Of a stretch of DNA of 63,741 nucleotides, positions 61,364-63,741 are shown one piece after another. The position numbers and the translations under genes are program-made. Under the pieces are notes generated by a model. It had not been told where the DNA came from. It searched no databases and saw only the letters and a program-made list of their open reading frames with translations. Numbering within the stretch: position 1 is the stretch's first letter; every line of letters starts with the position of its first letter. The DNA comes from Ferrimicrobium sp. (lineage in GTDB: Bacteria > Actinomycetota > Acidimicrobiia > Acidimicrobiales > Acidimicrobiaceae), in contig NZ_DAHXOI010000014.1 in the NCBI RefSeq assembly GCF_027364955.1, positions 1-63,741 on the forward strand, in the 5' to 3' direction.

Positions 61364-62656
61364 TTATGAAGGAACTGGTTCCGACAGATTAGGTAGATGA
61401 TCCATCAGCATATGAGTGCTTGGAATGCCAAAGCTTGGTGGGCGTCCTCCAGTGCGGAAGTACATCTCTTTGAAGGCGAGTTTCATCCCATACGAGGCAT
61501 GACCAAGGTTGAAGACGCTCGTCTTTCCTCCGAACCACACGTTGGAGTAGATGTAGAAACCCTTGTGATCGCCGGTGTCACCGAAGCAAAGGATCTCCGG
61601 ACGGTACTCCTTTCCTGGTTTTGGAGCTTTTGGTCCACCCACTTCGATAGCGATCTGGCGTGCTACGATCTCCGCTTGCTGGTGGCCGATACTTCCGAGT
61701 TTTGGCACGGTAATGGCTGCAGCATCACCTATCGCAAAGATCTCAGGGTGGAGCGGATTACGCATCCACTTGTCGGTATGGACAAAGCCAAGCTCATCGG
61801 TTATAGGGAGTTCTCGGAGGAATTCGTGAGGTATCCAGTCGGGGATAACGATTTTGATTTCAGCCTCTACGCTGGTCCCGTTCGTAAATTCGATGCCATC
61901 GGCTGTTATCTCTTGAATGTCTTTGGTCTGGTTCACATACCCCATGCCCATGTCACTGGCCATCTTGAGGAACGGCCGAACGATCGGAGCGCCGGCATCG
62001 TCTGCGATCATCTCACCGGGAGTAAATAGGGTAATTTTGTGACCATCGCCAAGTTTCTTCTCATCCAACCAGTTTGCCATGGTGAGGGCGAGCTCGAGTG
62101 GTGGACCCTCGCATGCCGCTTCAGCTGTGGGTAGCCAGTCTGGCCTGTTCTCCTGACCCTGATGGAAGCGGGCTGAGCCAATCGCAATTGGTCCGCCCTT
62201 GTAGTTATTGAGCTTGCGACGCAGTTTATTGCCATAATAGGTACTCGATACTGTATCGCCAAACTCACCGAATCCGGCGATCTTGTCGTAGGCTAAGCGG
62301 CTTCCTAGCGCTATTACTAGGTAGTCGTACGCGACGGTTTCGGTCGCTGATCCAAGACGATCGTTCGGCACGACGTGGACAACCTTGGCATCGGGATCGA
62401 TGGCGGTCACTTCGGCATTTAAGAAGACGTTGCCATCCTTGGAGTGGATCTTCGGTGTGTCCATCAACATGCTATCGAGTGGATCTCGATCCGCAAATAC
62501 CTCCATTTGGATGTTGGGTACAAAAGTCAAGTAGGGATTCCGGTCGATGACGACGAGATCGACGGATTCACCGGCATGGTGACGCAGAAAACGTGCGGCC
62601 GTCAAGCCTGCAAAACTGCTACCGAGCACCACGACTGTTGGTTTGGCATGATTCAT
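61364..62656 (-). CDS. Sulfide:quinone oxidoreductase-like flavoprotein
   Basis: About 430 residues from ATG 62656 (GGGAGG upstream). The FAD motif is VVVLGSSFAGLTAARFLR, later VIALGSRLAYDKI and EIFAIGDAAAI. Two cysteines sit where SQR redox cysteines are expected: TAEAACEGPPLEL and ILCFGDTGDH. SQR oxidises sulfide to polysulfide or persulfide and reduces quinone, which would feed sulfur to TusA/sHdr. The class (I-VI) cannot be told from sequence reading, and other FCC-like flavoproteins share the fold. Confidence 0.8.
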   Translation of the reverse strand: MNHAKPTVVVLGSSFAGLTAARFLRHHAGESVDLVVIDRNPYLTFVPNIQMEVFADRDPLDSMLMDTPKIHSKDGNVFLNAEVTAIDPDAKVVHVVPNDRLGSATETVAYDYLVIALGSRLAYDKIAGFGEFGDTVSSTYYGNKLRRKLNNYKGGPIAIGSARFHQGQENRPDWLPTAEAACEGPPLELALTMANWLDEKKLGDGHKITLFTPGEMIADDAGAPIVRPFLKMASDMGMGYVNQTKDIQEITADGIEFTNGTSVEAEIKIVIPDWIPHEFLRELPITDELGFVHTDKWMRNPLHPEIFAIGDAAAITVPKLGSIGHQQAEIVARQIAIEVGGPKAPKPGKEYRPEILCFGDTGDHKGFYIYSNVWFGGKTSVFNLGHASYGMKLAFKEMYFRTGGRPPSFGIPSTHMLMDHLPNLSEPVPS

Positions 62657-63393
62657 CTTCGGGGCCTCCCTCGATATGGTCCTACCGCACACCGACGGAC
62701 CATTAGGGCAATACCACTGCTCTCCACCAAGCATAGTTGGGTTCAAGATTCGTCACGTGTCCGTCTCGTTACGATGGATTAGTTTTACCAAACCTCTGGG
62801 TAGAAATATGCTTCAGCTGTTGGCGTCTGGGACTTGTGTCTAGTGGTACGGTGAGTTGTTGCCTGGTCTAAGCAACGTGGTTTCGCGATCGGGTAGAGGT
62901 GCTAGGAGCGGTGGCAATGGCGAGGTCTGCTCAGTAGCTTCCCTTGCTCTGTTCGGATGCTTGCTAGTATCCCTATTCAGTATTGCCTCGCGGCAGGGGA
63001 ATTTGCCTCTTCGTCCCCAGCTAACCCAGTTGGTATCCGCTCTGGGAGGGGATTAGTGATGCAGGATAAAGTAGCTCAATAGGGGAGTCGCGAGGAATCG
63101 GGCAAGATCACCGGGCGCCCGATCCTCTATAGATCCAACTCCGCAAGCTGCCCCGACGCGCGTGTTTGCAGTTGAGTAAGCACTCGAAATTGGTAGTTTC
63201 TCGCAGCGACGTGTTTGCAGAGAGGGTGCTCTCACCACGATGTCTACCTTGGGTGGATTTCACAGAATATCGTACAAGAGTTCATTTGCGAGCCGGAGCG
63301 AGAGCCGATCGGGTACGGCATGAGGGGTTTCCTTAACGGCCCGTATAATCTGTGCCAATAGTGCCGACTAAGCAAAGCACCCCAGCGGCTACC
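62657..63393. other. Intergenic region of about 740 bp
   Basis: No clear gene. CGTGTTTGCAG occurs twice between 63159 and 63221. A short frame at 62856-63056 encodes a possible membrane helix but lacks a ribosome site. Confidence 0.35.
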
Positions 63394-63663
63394 TTAAGGG
63401 GTCTCGATCGAACCCTCGGGCTTGTGATCAAAGAGGTTGAGGCCACCTCGCTCTGGGTCTCGCACGCCGGGGATAAAGACCATCAAACCCACGGTGGCGG
63501 CGAGCGCCCCAAAGACCACGATGCTCACCTGGGTGCCCCATAAGCTTGCGGCAACCCCCGCAGCCAAAAAACCAAGTGGCGCGAGGGCAAAGGACAAAAC
63601 GGCGTCGACCGAGAACGCTCGTCCGAGCATGCCCGGCTCGATGAGGGTCTGCATGAGCGGGGA
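63394..63663 (-). pseudogene. 3' fragment of an MFS exporter gene
   Basis: About 90 codons encode the last two to three helices of an MFS protein; QTLIEPGMLGRAFSVDAVLS matches the conserved segment before helix 10-11 of EntS/MFS_3 exporters. A TAA stop precedes the first codons in frame and the upstream DNA does not encode the remaining 300 residues, so it is a truncated remnant. Confidence 0.6.
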
Positions 63664-63741
63664 CCACAGTTAGCGATTTCATGGTAGTCCATTCCATCGC
63701 CTCGCAAGACCGCTAAGCGGCTTGCTCCGGGGCACCTGCAA

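Overview
The window looks like a chromosomal piece of an acidophilic, sulfur-oxidising actinobacterium, most likely class Acidimicrobiia (Ferrimicrobium/Acidithrix/Acidimicrobium relatives). This is inferred from moderate-to-high GC, frequent GTG/TTG starts, ATGA-type gene overlaps, actinobacterial gene families (DrrAB-like ABC exporters, a CU044_5270-like anti-sigma partner, an EtfD/EMO-type quinone reductase) and a sulfur-oxidising heterodisulfide-reductase-like (sHdr) operon. No rRNA or tRNA gene, CRISPR array or replication origin was recognised, so placement is not proven.

Layout. 1-5340: a MacAB-like tripartite ABC system (adaptor, ATPase, permease, lipoprotein, second adaptor). 5840-8470: an ECF sigma factor with three downstream membrane proteins. 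8900-12350: a DUF2269-like membrane protein, an aldo/keto reductase, a small membrane protein and an aspartyl/asparaginyl beta-hydroxylase-like protein. 12400-23930: a glycerol and dihydroxyacetone island: glpABC, glpP antiterminator, ptsH, glpF, glpK, dhaKLM and ptsI, with two leaders that each carry an intrinsic terminator. 24300-30000: a DrrAB-like ABC exporter, a membrane protein, a phosphodiester-glycosidase-like protein and an NAD-dependent epimerase. 30210-35500: an ArsR-rhodanese regulator, an ISAzo13-family insertion sequence, an MBL-fold/double-rhodanese protein with a palindromic operator, an MFS transporter and a small lipoprotein. 35500-41000: a gene-poor accessory stretch with an ArsR regulator, a PadR-like regulator with an in-frame cysteine-rich tail, a DsrE-like protein, a complete transcription unit for a 51-residue peptide ending in Gly-Cys, and a MazG-like pyrophosphohydrolase. 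41050-46200: an APC permease, a PP2C phosphatase, a Ser/Thr kinase and a glutamine-synthetase-like ligase. 47475-59475: the sHdr operon. 59500-63741: an ArsR regulator, a lipoate-protein ligase, a sulfide:quinone-reductase-like flavoprotein and an MFS gene fragment.

How it works together. The glycerol island supports uptake (GlpF), phosphorylation (GlpK), oxidation through the iron-sulfur GlpABC dehydrogenase, and PEP-driven phosphorylation of dihydroxyacetone by DhaKLM. The relay EI to HPr to DhaM has no sugar-specific EII permease in the window. GlpP probably reads the glpA and glpF leaders. The sHdr operon has the type II arrangement (shdrC1-B1-A-H-B3-etfB-etfA-emo). It is flanked by sulfur carriers (TusA, two DsrE proteins) and two lipoate-binding proteins (LbpA), with a lipoate ligase nearby. 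It should oxidise carrier-bound sulfane sulfur to sulfite and pass electrons through EtfBA and EMO to quinone.

The least-described parts are a small double zinc-finger protein inside the sHdr operon, a Rieske protein with a receiver-like N-terminal domain at its end, the 51-residue peptide unit, and the PadR gene with a nested cysteine-rich reading start.
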